A DNA stretch of 64,000 bases from an uncultured Bacteroidales bacterium (lineage in GTDB: Bacteria > Bacteroidota > Bacteroidia > Bacteroidales > JAUNSR01), in NCBI GenBank assembly GCA_947074145.1, contig CAMTOJ010000009.1, positions 28,596 through 92,595 of the forward strand, given 5' to 3'. The notes below the pieces were generated by a model, which searched no databases, had not been told where the DNA came from, and saw only the letters and a list, made by a program, of their open reading frames with translations. A program made the translations under genes and the position numbers. Of the stretch, positions 37,276-46,078 are shown piece after piece; positions within the stretch are counted from its first letter, which is position 1, and every line of letters begins with the position of its first letter.

Positions 37276-40047
37276 TTAATGAGCCTCAAGCCAATTATGA
37301 CCAATTCCACATTCTGCGACCAAAGGCACCTTTAATTTACATACTCCTTCCATTTCAGTTATCACGATTTCTCTTACAATATCTTTTTCTTCTTCAACAA
37401 CATTGAAATTAAGTTCATCATGCACCTGAAGAATCATTTGACTTTTAAGATTTTCTTTCTCAAAACGAGCGGCAATTCTTATCATCGCAATTTTTATAAT
37501 ATCAGCAGCAGTTCCCTGAATTGGAGCATTAATCGCATTTCTTTCGGCATAGCCTCTTACCACACTATTTTTCGAATTAATATCTGCAAGCATCTTCTTT
37601 CTACCAAACAATGTCTCAACATATCCTTTTTCTCTTGCCTCATTAATCGATTTTTCCATATAATCTTTTACCGCTGGAAATGTTTCAAAATAACCATCAA
37701 TAAGTTCTTTCGCCTCACTTCTCGATATATTAAGTCTGCTTGACAATCCAAAAGCTGAAATACCATAAATAATTCCAAAATTGGCAGTCTTAGCTTTTCC
37801 TCTCATATCACGAGTCACCTCCTCAATTGGTATCTTATATATCTTAGCTGCCGTTGCTGCATGAATATCCTCTCCCGAAAGGAAAGCATCAATCATATTC
37901 TTATCACCACTCAAGTCCGCCATTATTCTTAATTCAATCTGTGAATAATCGGCAGAGAAAAACCAAGCACCGGGATCCGGAATAAAGGCTCTTCTTAACT
38001 CTCTACCTATTTCTCCTCGTACAGGGATATTCTGAAGATTCGGATTACTCGAACTTAATCTTCCTGTTGAAGCCACTGCCTGATTAAAAGATGTATGAAT
38101 TTTTCCAGTTTCTTTATTAATAAGTAGTGGGAGAGAGTCAACATAAGTAGTAAGAAGTTTTTTAAGCCCTCTATATTCCAAAATCATATTTACCACAGGA
38201 TGCTTATCTGCGACTTTTTCAAGAGTCTCCTCCGAAGTCGAATATTGGCCAGTCTTCGTTTTTTTGGCTTTTGAATCAATTTTAAGTTTATCAAATAATA
38301 CTTCTCCAACTGTCTTAGGCGAGCTGACATTAAACTCCATTCCTGCAGATTCAAAAATCTTTTGTTCTGTTTTCTGAATCATCTCATTCAGAACAAGAGA
38401 ACTTTGAGATAGAGCCTCTTTATCTATTCGGACGCCGGCCATCTCCATATCAGCAAGTACTCTGACAAGTGGCATTTCTATTTCGTAAAATAATTTTTCA
38501 AGAGATTCTTTTTTTAATTCTTTTTCAAAAACATTTTTCAATCTCAATGTTATATCTGCATCCTCTGATGCATATTCACAGACAACCGGAAGTTCAACAC
38601 TTCTCATTGATCTCTGAGCTTTCCCTTTTCCAATAAGATCCTCAATCGGAATTGTCTTATACTTAAGATATATTTCAGCCAGATAATCCATATTATGTCT
38701 TTGCTCCGGTTGCAATAGATAATGAGCAATCATGGTATCAAACATCACACCCTTGATTTCAACCCCATATCTTTTAAACATTATATAATCGTACTTTATA
38801 TTTTGTCCGATTTTCAAAATATTCTCATCCTCAATCACATCTTTAAACATTGCGACTATTTCCATTGCCTTTTCCTTAGATTCAGGCACAGGAACATAAT
38901 AAGCCTCCTTTTCCTTTATTGAGAATGAAAATCCCACAAGTTCACCCTCCATTGGGTCAATACTTGTTGTTTCTGAGTCTAAAGCAATCTCTTTTGTATT
39001 TTTTAGAAGAGCTACCAAATCATAGATTTTTTTCTCATTATCAATAAGTTGATATGTAGAATTGATAGATTTTGAGGTCTCGAGAGTTGAATATTTTTCT
39101 TCTTCCGTACTCTCGGGCTCAAATATGTCAAAGAGCGAGAGTTGAGCATTGACAGGTTTTGCCGGTTTTGGCGAATTTTTCAGGATTCTCTCCGCAAGTT
39201 GTCTAAATTCCAAATCTTCAAACAGTTCAGACAATCGCTCTTCATTAATAGGTTCTCTCAACAAACTCTTTTCATCAAATGTTAATGGAACATCTGTTTT
39301 GATGGTAGCTAAAAATTTAGAATCTAATATCTGCTGTTTATTATCCTCCACTTTAGTTTTAAGTGCTCCTTTCAACTTATCGGTATTCTCAAGCAGATTT
39401 TCAATCGAACCAAATTCATTGATTAACTTTACTGCTGTCTTTTCACCGACACCCGGACATCCCGGAATATTATCAGCGGAATCACCCATAAGACCAAGCA
39501 TATCTATTACCTGACTCACTTCACTTATTCCGAATTTTGCAGTAATCTCCTTTGGACCAAGAATATCAAAACCTGCAGCCATAGTTCTCGGCTTAAACAT
39601 AAATGTATGTTCATCCACCAACTGACCGTAATCTTTATCCGGAGTCATCATATAGGTAGTATACCCCTGTTTTTCCGCAAGCTTTGCAAGTGTACCAATC
39701 ACATCATCAGCTTCAAAACCGGGAACCTCTATAATAGGAATATTATAAGCCTTTATCACCTCCTTTATAATAGGAACTGAAGCACGAATAACTTCCGGAG
39801 TCTCTTCCCTTTGTGCTTTATATGTATCAAACATCTCATGTCTGAAAGTTGGTCCCGAAGGATCGAAACAGACAGCTATATGTGTGGGATTCTCTTTTTT
39901 CAAAACATCTTCCAATGTATTGACAAATCCAAAAACCGCTGAAGTATTAAATCCTTTTGAGTTTACGCGCGGAGCTCTGATAAAAGCATAATATGCTCTA
40001 TAGATCAATGCGTATGCATCTAAAAGAAAGAGTTTTTTTTCTTCCAT
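37276..40047 (-). CDS. polA: DNA polymerase I
   Basis: Repair and Okazaki-fragment polymerase. The 5'-nuclease domain is at residues 1-290 (LFLLDAYALIYRAYYAF; VPGFEADDVIGTLA; MTPDKDYGQLV; GLMGDSADNIPGCPGVGEKTA). The 3'-5' exonuclease domain keeps its acidic residues (IALDSETTSIDP near 358; KIGQNIKYDYIMF; YASEDADITLRL). Polymerase motifs are A (DYSQIELRIMADLSGD near 697), B (RDMRGKAKTANFGIIYG near 743) and C (QVHDELNF near 875). The length of 923 residues is normal. The gene is monocistronic, with its own terminator. Confidence 0.98.
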   Translation of the reverse strand: MEEKKLFLLDAYALIYRAYYAFIRAPRVNSKGFNTSAVFGFVNTLEDVLKKENPTHIAVCFDPSGPTFRHEMFDTYKAQREETPEVIRASVPIIKEVIKAYNIPIIEVPGFEADDVIGTLAKLAEKQGYTTYMMTPDKDYGQLVDEHTFMFKPRTMAAGFDILGPKEITAKFGISEVSQVIDMLGLMGDSADNIPGCPGVGEKTAVKLINEFGSIENLLENTDKLKGALKTKVEDNKQQILDSKFLATIKTDVPLTFDEKSLLREPINEERLSELFEDLEFRQLAERILKNSPKPAKPVNAQLSLFDIFEPESTEEEKYSTLETSKSINSTYQLIDNEKKIYDLVALLKNTKEIALDSETTSIDPMEGELVGFSFSIKEKEAYYVPVPESKEKAMEIVAMFKDVIEDENILKIGQNIKYDYIMFKRYGVEIKGVMFDTMIAHYLLQPEQRHNMDYLAEIYLKYKTIPIEDLIGKGKAQRSMRSVELPVVCEYASEDADITLRLKNVFEKELKKESLEKLFYEIEMPLVRVLADMEMAGVRIDKEALSQSSLVLNEMIQKTEQKIFESAGMEFNVSSPKTVGEVLFDKLKIDSKAKKTKTGQYSTSEETLEKVADKHPVVNMILEYRGLKKLLTTYVDSLPLLINKETGKIHTSFNQAVASTGRLSSSNPNLQNIPVRGEIGRELRRAFIPDPGAWFFSADYSQIELRIMADLSGDKNMIDAFLSGEDIHAATAAKIYKIPIEEVTRDMRGKAKTANFGIIYGISAFGLSSRLNISRSEAKELIDGYFETFPAVKDYMEKSINEAREKGYVETLFGRKKMLADINSKNSVVRGYAERNAINAPIQGTAADIIKIAMIRIAARFEKENLKSQMILQVHDELNFNVVEEEKDIVREIVITEMEGVCKLKVPLVAECGIGHNWLEAH

Positions 40048-40299
40048 ATCTTAATTATAACCTTTTGTTGAAAAGCTGATATTTATAATTATTGTACATA
40101 GTAGAAAACTATGCTTTTCACAACTATATAAACGCGCTAATTATTATAGACCGAACAATGTTTATCGGTTATTTGTTTGTTTATACACATATTGAAATAT
40201 TTTGCATAATCTCTTTAAATTATATCTAAAGATTATAAGCTTAATTCCATCATACCTTGTAAATTTACCATAAAATAAAGCATAATAATCTAATATTGC

Positions 40300-40307
40300 T
40301 ATTTTTG
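40300..40307 (+). promoter_or_regulatory. -7 promoter box of the polyprenyl synthase gene
   Basis: TATTTTTG, matching TAnnTTTG, 23 bp upstream of the ATG at 40331. Confidence 0.45.
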
Positions 40308-40330
40308 CATCATAATATAGACAAACTCAG

Positions 40331-41305
40331 ATGTTATCCGAAATTAAATCACCTATAGAAAAAGAGCTTGAAGATCATAACACATTGCTTAAGGAAGCTC
40401 TTAACTCTTCAGTTCCATTAATCGATTCCGTAGTCGACTATTTCCTATCAACAAAGGGAAAAATGGTCAGACCTATTTTAGTACTTCTTTCGGCAAAACT
40501 TTCGGGTAATGGTGAAATATCAAACACTGCTAAACTTTCGGCTGTTGCTTTAGAACTACTTCATAATGCGAGTTTAATTCATGACGATGTCGTGGATGAA
40601 TCAGACTCAAGACGAGGGATGGCTTCGGTCAATAATATGTGGGATAATAAAGTCGCCGTACTTATTGGCGATTTTTTTCTGTCACGCTGCCTTATTAAAT
40701 CCACAGAAACCGAATCTCAAGAGATACAACGCGAATTAGCTCTACTTGCTTCCGCTTTATCACAAGGTGAAGTCTTACAACTTGCCAATGCAAGAGGCAG
40801 AACCACTGACGAAGAATCTTATTTTGCAGTGATAAGAAATAAGACAGCTTCTCTGTTCACTGCATGCATGAGGGTAGGGGCCATATCTTCCGACGCAACA
40901 AAAGAGAATGTAGATTTGCTTGGAGAGTTCGGGGATAAACTTGGAATAATTTTTCAGATCAGAGATGATATCTTCGATTATTACGACGATCCTAAAATAG
41001 GAAAACCTACGGGAAATGATATTCGTGAAGGAAAAATAACTCTTCCTTTATTATATGTAATAAACAACGAAAAAGGGGAAGAGAATATTAAAATGAAATC
41101 AATTATTGAGAAAGATAATTATTCTCCCGAAGATATTTCAATGCTTATCAATTATGCTAAAGAGAAAGGTGGAATAGATTATTCTTATAACACCATGAAT
41201 CAGATTGCTGCTGATGCTTTAAAAATCCTTGATAGTTTTGAAGATTCTGAAGCAAAAAAATCACTGACAAAACTTGTCAATTATATTATCATAAGAAAAA
41301 AATAA
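40331..41305 (+). CDS. Polyprenyl (octaprenyl-type) diphosphate synthase
   Basis: Trans-prenyltransferase that elongates isoprenoid chains, probably for the menaquinone side chain. The first aspartate-rich motif is LIHDDVVDESDSRRG near residue 85, with GKMVRPILVLLSAKLSG near 43 and the second in FQIRDDIFDYYDDPKIGKPTGNDIREGKITLPLLY near residues 211-245. The length of 324 residues fits the long-chain synthases (IspB/HepT type). Product length cannot be read from sequence. It is convergent with deoC. Confidence 0.93.
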   Translation: MLSEIKSPIEKELEDHNTLLKEALNSSVPLIDSVVDYFLSTKGKMVRPILVLLSAKLSGNGEISNTAKLSAVALELLHNASLIHDDVVDESDSRRGMASVNNMWDNKVAVLIGDFFLSRCLIKSTETESQEIQRELALLASALSQGEVLQLANARGRTTDEESYFAVIRNKTASLFTACMRVGAISSDATKENVDLLGEFGDKLGIIFQIRDDIFDYYDDPKIGKPTGNDIREGKITLPLLYVINNEKGEENIKMKSIIEKDNYSPEDISMLINYAKEKGGIDYSYNTMNQIAADALKILDSFEDSEAKKSLTKLVNYIIIRKK

Positions 41306-41331
41306 TAGCTTATTTATAAGCTATACCATAA

Positions 41332-41386
41332 GAAAAAAGAGGTCTTTCGATATTGAATAATCAATATGAAAAGACCTCTTCTTATT
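41332..41386. terminator. Bidirectional terminator between the polyprenyl synthase gene and deoC
   Basis: Perfect outer stem AAGAGGTCTTT / AAAGACCTCTT (41337-41347 and 41370-41380) plus inner ATATTG / CAATAT, with A-run and T-run flanks. Confidence 0.85.
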
Positions 41387-41410
41387 TTTATATGATTGGG
41401 GAAAACGTTC

Positions 41411-42304
41411 TTAAATAAAGAATTTAGTTTCCGTTCCAAGTATTTCAGAAAGCAAATTGTTTGCCAAGCGGCTTGCTCCAAGACGGAACATCTCATTGTT
41501 CAACCACTCTTCACCAAGAACACTCTTAACTACCGTATAATATTTCACTGCATCAGCAACTGTAACAATTCCTCCTGCAGGTTTCAATCCCACTTTTCTA
41601 CCAGTCTTTTCATGGTAAGCTTTAATAGCTTTACACATTACATAAGCAGCATCAAGAGTTGCATGAACAGCACCTTTTCCTGTAGATGTCTTGATAAAGT
41701 CAGCATCAGAATACATTGAAAGAATTGAAGCTTTCATAATATTTGAAGCAGTTTTCAAATCACCGGTTTCAAGAATAACCTTAAGATGAGCGTTACGACA
41801 AGCAGCTTTACATTCTATTATCGTTTCACACATCTCTTCATATTCTCCTGCAAGAAAATCACCAACATTGATTACGATATCTATTTCATCTGCTCCAGCG
41901 GCAACAGCCATTGCAACCTCTGCAACTTTTATTTCCTGAAAAGTTTGAGATGAAGGGAACCCTGCTGCTACAGCTGCGATATTCACACTCGAAACTTCAA
42001 GATTCATGCGAACTACATCAGCAAAATTTGGATAAACACAAATAGCTGCAACATTATTGATTTCCGGATATTCCGCATCAAAAGCATTTACTCTCTCTGT
42101 AAAAGCAGCTACTCTTTCTCTGTTATCTGTTGTAGCAAGTGTAGTAAGGTCGATTACGCCTAATAGAAATTTATGTACTTCCGGAGTATTGTTTTTTTCA
42201 AAATTTTCAGCCAAAATCTTTTCGACTTCCGCCATTACAACATCGTCGTTCAACTTTACGTCATATTGACTTAGTATAGAATTGTACTTTTCCTGACCTT
42301 CCAT
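41411..42304 (-). CDS. deoC: Deoxyribose-phosphate aldolase
   Basis: Class I aldolase that splits 2-deoxyribose-5-phosphate into glyceraldehyde-3-phosphate and acetaldehyde. The Schiff-base lysine is in DADFIKTSTGKGA near residue 190; GADEIDIVINVGDFLAGEYE near 134 and GLKPAGGIVT near 240 are family motifs, the last with the proton-relay Lys. At 297 residues it has an N-terminal extension of about 40 residues compared with short DeoC, similar to E. coli-like long forms in Bacteroides. It stands alone. Confidence 0.96.
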   Translation of the reverse strand: MEGQEKYNSILSQYDVKLNDDVVMAEVEKILAENFEKNNTPEVHKFLLGVIDLTTLATTDNRERVAAFTERVNAFDAEYPEINNVAAICVYPNFADVVRMNLEVSSVNIAAVAAGFPSSQTFQEIKVAEVAMAVAAGADEIDIVINVGDFLAGEYEEMCETIIECKAACRNAHLKVILETGDLKTASNIMKASILSMYSDADFIKTSTGKGAVHATLDAAYVMCKAIKAYHEKTGRKVGLKPAGGIVTVADAVKYYTVVKSVLGEEWLNNEMFRLGASRLANNLLSEILGTETKFFI

Positions 42305-42462
42305 AGTGTTTGTTTTATATAATTAAAAATACGTTTTTCGAATCTTCACAGATCATAAGATGAGTAAAATTAAGAATAAAAATACAATCTGTTTATTTAT
42401 TAATACATTATTAATATCATTTCGGTTTATTTATTTACTCAATTTTCACCACTATTTTTGCT

Positions 42463-42522
42463 ACACCTTGCAAGGTGTGAATGAAAATCTTGTATGGTTT
42501 CAATCGACACCTTGCAAGGTGT
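42463..42522. repeat. Two identical 16-bp palindromes 44 bp apart
   Basis: ACACCTTGCAAGGTGT occurs at 42463-42478 and at 42507-42522. Each is a perfect palindrome, and the start-to-start distance is 44 bp, about four helical turns. Flanks differ. They lie 159-218 bp upstream of deoC and 226-285 bp upstream of ybeY. They may be operators of an unidentified dimeric regulator or members of a dispersed repeat family. Confidence 0.8.
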
Positions 42523-42662
42523 AAATAAATACAACGTAAAGTTTTCGAAAAATCGTAAGTCAAAAAAGGAAATTGACAGGTGTATACAGATAATATTTAG
42601 GATAAATTTTTGCCACATATATCGATAAGTAGAAAAATATCTCAACAACCGATTAAAAAGAT

Positions 42663-42670
42663 TATTTTTG
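42663..42670 (+). promoter_or_regulatory. -7 promoter box of ybeY-mnmG
   Basis: TATTTTTG, matching TAnnTTTG, giving a leader of about 70 nt before the ATG at 42748. Confidence 0.4.
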
Positions 42671-42747
42671 TATCACAAAACGGATAATTTCTATCACATA
42701 ATAGATAATAAGATTATCTGACAGACAAACCATTAAATTATAAAGTT

Positions 42748-43158
42748 ATGGCTATCAATTTTTATGCTGAAGGAGTAAAAATGCCCGACCTAAAAAAACC
42801 GGAAACTAAAGACTGGATCAAAAACGTGGCGGCATCTTATGGTAAGAAAATAGGAGATATATCTTTTATTTTTTGCAATGACGAAAAGATTCTTGAAGTC
42901 AACAAGCAATACCTTAATCATGACTATTACACAGATATTATAACTTTCGATTATACCGAAAATGATAAGATCGGCGGAGATATTTTTATCTCTCTTGACA
43001 CTGTGAAAAGTAATGCCGAAACTTATAATGAGGAATATGTCAGAGAACTTCACAGAGTCATAATTCACGGAATACTTCATCTTTGCGGTGTTGACGATCA
43101 GTCGACGGAGCAAAGAGCAAATATGATAGAGTGCGAAAATAAAGCACTTGCCTTTTAA
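42748..43158 (+). CDS. ybeY: Endoribonuclease/rRNA maturation factor YbeY
   Basis: Metal-dependent RNase acting in 16S rRNA 3' maturation and ribosome quality control. The 136-residue protein has ISFIFCNDEKILEVNKQYLNHDYYTDIITFDY near residues 31-62, then GGDIFISLDTV and the metal motif RVIIHGILHLCGVDDQSTEQ near residues 103-122. The first two His of HGxxHLxGxxH are present, but the third position is Asp (GVDD); Bacteroidetes homologues commonly vary here. It overlaps the longest mnmG frame; the likely mnmG start lies 13 bp after its stop. Confidence 0.93.
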   Translation: MAINFYAEGVKMPDLKKPETKDWIKNVAASYGKKIGDISFIFCNDEKILEVNKQYLNHDYYTDIITFDYTENDKIGGDIFISLDTVKSNAETYNEEYVRELHRVIIHGILHLCGVDDQSTEQRANMIECENKALAF

Positions 43159-43171
43159 TCGGAATATAGGA

Positions 43172-45046
43172 ATGGATTTTAAATATGATGTTATAGTAGT
43201 AGGAGCCGGTCATGCCGGTTGCGAAGCAGCTCATGCGGCTGCAAAACTTGGCTCAAAAACCTGTCTTATCACTATGGACATGAATAAGATCGGACAGATG
43301 AGTTGCAACCCTGCTGTGGGAGGAATAGCAAAAGGGCAAATAGTAAGAGAGATTGATGCTCTTGGAGGAATGATGGGTATCGTTTCCGACAAAACAGCTA
43401 TTCAGTTTAGACTATTAAACAGATCAAAAGGCCCTGCTATGTGGAGTCCTCGTTCTCAAGCCGACCGCCAGAAATTTATTGATACATGGCGATCGATTCT
43501 TGAAAACACCGACAACCTTGAACTTTGGCAAGACACGGTAAAAAAACTGATTATCGAAGAAGGGAAAGTTAAAGGTCTTATAACTGATATGGGAGTGGAG
43601 TTTCGCGCAGATGCAGTGGTTATTACTTCCGGAACTTTTATGAACGGATTAATGCATTTCGGAAAAACTCAAATTCCGGGAGGACGCGTAGCCGAGCCTG
43701 CTTCATACGGTCTTTCTGATCAACTTAAAGATGCAGGGATAAAAGTTGAAAGGATGAAGACTGGTACTCCTGTTAGGATAGATGGAAGAAGTATCGATTT
43801 CTCTCTTTGTGAAAAACATGAAGGAGATAACGATTTCCATAAATTCTCTTACCTTGACTATAAGACTCCGATGTTAGAACAGCGTCCTTGCTGGATGACT
43901 TATACTAATGAAGAGTGTCACGAAGTATTAAGAGGGGGCTTACCTGCTTCACCATTATACAACGGACAGATTCAATCAATAGGACCACGATATTGTCCGA
44001 GTATTGAAACTAAGATTGTAACATTCCCTGACAAAATCCGCCACCAACTATTCTTAGAACCGGAAGGTGAAACGACACAGGAATATTATCTGAACGGATT
44101 CTCGTCATCTTTGCCGATAGAAGTTCAGATTGAAGCGTTAAAGAAAATACCCGCATTGAGAGATGTTAAGATTTATCGTCCCGGATATGCGATTGAATAC
44201 GATTTTTTCGATCCGACTCAACTAAAACATTCTCTTGAAACAAAAGCTATAGAAGGTCTATTCTTCGCCGGACAGATCAACGGAACTACCGGATATGAAG
44301 AAGCCGGAGGACAAGGATTGATGGCCGGAATAAATGCTCACCAAAAGACAAAAGGTAAAGAACCTTTTGTTCTTGGGAGAGATGAAGCATATATAGGTGT
44401 TCTTATCGACGATCTTGTCACAAAAGGGGTAGATGAGCCTTATAGAATGTTTACATCAAGAGCAGAATACAGAATACTTCTTCGTCAGGATGATGCAGAT
44501 ATGAGACTTACGCCAAAAGGATTTGCGCTTGGTCTGGCTGATAAAGAGAGGTTAGATTTGCTTGAAGAAAAGAGAGTACATCGCGATAGGATTGTGGAGT
44601 TCTGCAAAAATTATTCTGTCAAACCGGTTAAAGTTAATGAAGAGCTTGAAGCCTTAGGAACTACTCCTCTGAAAGAGGGTTGTAAACTTTACAGTTTAGT
44701 TGTTCGCCCTCAATTATCCCTTGAGAAAATTGCGACCTTCATCCCTGCATTAAAAGAGCAGCTCGACCTAACACCTAATAGAAAGGAAGAGATCACAGAG
44801 GCTGCTGAGATAATGATGAAATATGAAGGATATATTGAAAGAGAAAAAGAGATAGCCGAAAAAATTACAAGACTTGAAAATATTAAAATCAAAGGAAAGT
44901 TCGACTACTCTAAAATCAATTCGTTATCAACAGAAGCAAAGCAGAAACTAACGAAAATAGATCCTGAAACAATAGGGCAGGCATCAAGAATACCGGGAAT
45001 TTCACCTTCTGACATAAACATACTACTCGTTCTATTGGGACGATAA
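43172..45046 (+). CDS. mnmG: tRNA uridine 5-carboxymethylaminomethyl modification enzyme MnmG (GidA)
   Basis: FAD protein that, with MnmE, installs the cmnm5 group on U34 of several tRNAs. The FAD motif DVIVVGAGHAGCEAAHAAAKLGSKT opens the protein, CNPAVGGIAKGQIVREIDALGG follows near residue 47, and GTFMNGLMHFG, PGYAIEYDFFDP and INGTTGYEEAGGQGLMAGINA are GidA signatures. The C-terminal helical domain binds MnmE. I chose the ATG at 43172 (MDFKYDVIVVG, 624 residues) because it has AGGA just upstream and gives the usual N-terminus; a frame from 43148 would overlap ybeY. mnmG is often origin-linked. Confidence 0.97.
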   Translation: MDFKYDVIVVGAGHAGCEAAHAAAKLGSKTCLITMDMNKIGQMSCNPAVGGIAKGQIVREIDALGGMMGIVSDKTAIQFRLLNRSKGPAMWSPRSQADRQKFIDTWRSILENTDNLELWQDTVKKLIIEEGKVKGLITDMGVEFRADAVVITSGTFMNGLMHFGKTQIPGGRVAEPASYGLSDQLKDAGIKVERMKTGTPVRIDGRSIDFSLCEKHEGDNDFHKFSYLDYKTPMLEQRPCWMTYTNEECHEVLRGGLPASPLYNGQIQSIGPRYCPSIETKIVTFPDKIRHQLFLEPEGETTQEYYLNGFSSSLPIEVQIEALKKIPALRDVKIYRPGYAIEYDFFDPTQLKHSLETKAIEGLFFAGQINGTTGYEEAGGQGLMAGINAHQKTKGKEPFVLGRDEAYIGVLIDDLVTKGVDEPYRMFTSRAEYRILLRQDDADMRLTPKGFALGLADKERLDLLEEKRVHRDRIVEFCKNYSVKPVKVNEELEALGTTPLKEGCKLYSLVVRPQLSLEKIATFIPALKEQLDLTPNRKEEITEAAEIMMKYEGYIEREKEIAEKITRLENIKIKGKFDYSKINSLSTEAKQKLTKIDPETIGQASRIPGISPSDINILLVLLGR

Positions 45047-45055
45047 AAATCATAT

Positions 45056-45087
45056 AAAGAGATTACCGTATGGTAGTCTCTTTTTTT
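45056..45087 (+). terminator. Terminator of mnmG
   Basis: 12-bp stem AAAGAGATTACC / GGTAGTCTCTTT with one T-G pair, 4-nt loop, then TTTTTTT. It is 10 bp after the stop. Confidence 0.88.
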
Positions 45088-45299
45088 GTGCACTTTTCTT
45101 TTTTAGATAAAATAGGTGATATTTATCTATTTATTATAAATGATTAAACCAATATAATAAAATGCAAAAGAGAATTTATAATTTCTATTTATATTAAAAA
45201 GCGCTATCTTTACTGTCTTGTTTTGCGATTTTTTATTTTACTTCGCAGGTCTGAAAAAAACAGGAATCCAAAACAAACTGTTAAACCAACACTTCACAC

Positions 45300-45315
45300 T
45301 GTTTCACGTGAAACA
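45300..45315. promoter_or_regulatory. parS centromere-like site (ParB binding)
   Basis: TGTTTCACGTGAAACA is a perfect 16-bp palindrome and matches the bacterial parS consensus TGTTNCACGTGAAACA exactly. It is intergenic, 58 bp upstream of apt. ParB binds such sites near the chromosome origin and loads condensin. I found no second copy in the window by eye, and parA/parB are not in the window. Confidence 0.85.
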
Positions 45316-45372
45316 TCATGAAGTAAAACTTTAACAATACATAGACTATAAAACCAAACCAATAATAAAGCA

Positions 45373-45897
45373 ATGGGAATCGAACGTATAAAAGAGATGA
45401 TCCGCGTAGTTCCGGATTTCCCTCAAAAAGGAATTTTATTCCGCGATTTAACAACAGTGTTTAAAGATCCGAAATGCCTTAAAGATCTTTCTGAACTAAT
45501 GAGTTCAGAATATGAAGGCAAAGGGATTACCAAAGTTGTAGGTATTGAATCGAGAGGGTTTATCATGGGACCGGTTATTGCAAACGCAGTAGGGGCAGGA
45601 TTCGTCACTCTTAGAAAACCGGGTAAACTTCCGGCAGAAACTATACAAGCTTCATATCAAAAAGAATATGGAATGGATACTATCGAAATCCATAAAGACG
45701 CATTGACAGAAGATGATGTGGTACTTATCCACGATGATCTTTTGGCAACAGGAGGAACAATGAAAGCTGCTTATGAACTTGTAAAGAGCTTCGGGGTTAA
45801 GAAAATCTTTATCAATTTCATCGTAGAGCTTGAGGGTTTAAATGGAAGAGCTCTTTTTGAAGAGGGTGTTCAAGTTGACTCTCTGATTAAATATTAA
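45373..45897 (+). CDS. apt: Adenine phosphoribosyltransferase
   Basis: Purine salvage enzyme making AMP from adenine and PRPP. The start IRVVPDFPQKGILFRDLTTVF is the Apt signature. VVGIESRGFIMGPVIANAVGAGFVTLRKPGKLP is near residues 54-86 and the PRPP loop VVLIHDDLLATGGTMKAAYELV near 117-138. The length of 174 residues is typical. It is monocistronic with a hairpin 20 bp after the stop. Confidence 0.96.
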   Translation: MGIERIKEMIRVVPDFPQKGILFRDLTTVFKDPKCLKDLSELMSSEYEGKGITKVVGIESRGFIMGPVIANAVGAGFVTLRKPGKLPAETIQASYQKEYGMDTIEIHKDALTEDDVVLIHDDLLATGGTMKAAYELVKSFGVKKIFINFIVELEGLNGRALFEEGVQVDSLIKY

Positions 45898-45916
45898 TCA
45901 TCAGAAATTAAAATAT

Positions 45917-45954
45917 AAGACTGATTCTTTTATAAAGGAGTCAGTCTTTTTTGT
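45917..45954 (+). terminator. Terminator of apt
   Basis: 11-bp stem from AAGACTGATTC pairing with GAGTCAGTCTT (one T-G pair), then TTTTTTGTTTTT. Confidence 0.85.
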
Positions 45955-46078
45955 TTTTAAAACAATAGAGTTTCTAAGTGGTTTATAAAAATAGTAGTCT
46001 GTTTGTGTATTTATTTGGAAAGAAATAAAAATATACACTACTTTGAATTATAAAACAAAACTTGAAAATCATATCAAG

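Larger units (their letters stand above)
42305..42747. other. Divergent region deoC / ybeY
   Basis: 443 bp with no credible gene. It contains two identical 16-bp palindromes (42463-42478 and 42507-42522) and the ybeY promoter box (42663-42670). I did not find a TAnnTTTG box for deoC. Confidence 0.5.
45047..45372. other. Intergenic region mnmG / apt with parS
   Basis: 326 bp holding the mnmG terminator and a perfect parS-type palindrome. The remaining sequence is AT-rich with no other motif that I recognise. Confidence 0.6.

Noticed and set aside
40181..40189. DnaA-box-like TTATACACA between polA and the polyprenyl synthase gene
   Set aside because: A single box with no cluster, no AT-rich unwinding block beside it and no dnaA nearby, so not evidence for oriC.
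42439..42648. 69-codon minus-strand frame over the ACACCTTGCAAGGTGT pair
   Set aside because: It crosses the palindromes and has no family features; an AT-rich shadow in an intergenic region.
43148..43171. Longer mnmG start overlapping ybeY
   Set aside because: The ATG at 43172 has AGGA just upstream and yields the usual MnmG N-terminus; the longer version adds residues not seen in the family.
46043..46078. Longer uvrC start at TTG
   Set aside because: It lies next to a probable promoter; the ATG at 46079 gives a normal N-terminus just before the GIY-YIG domain.
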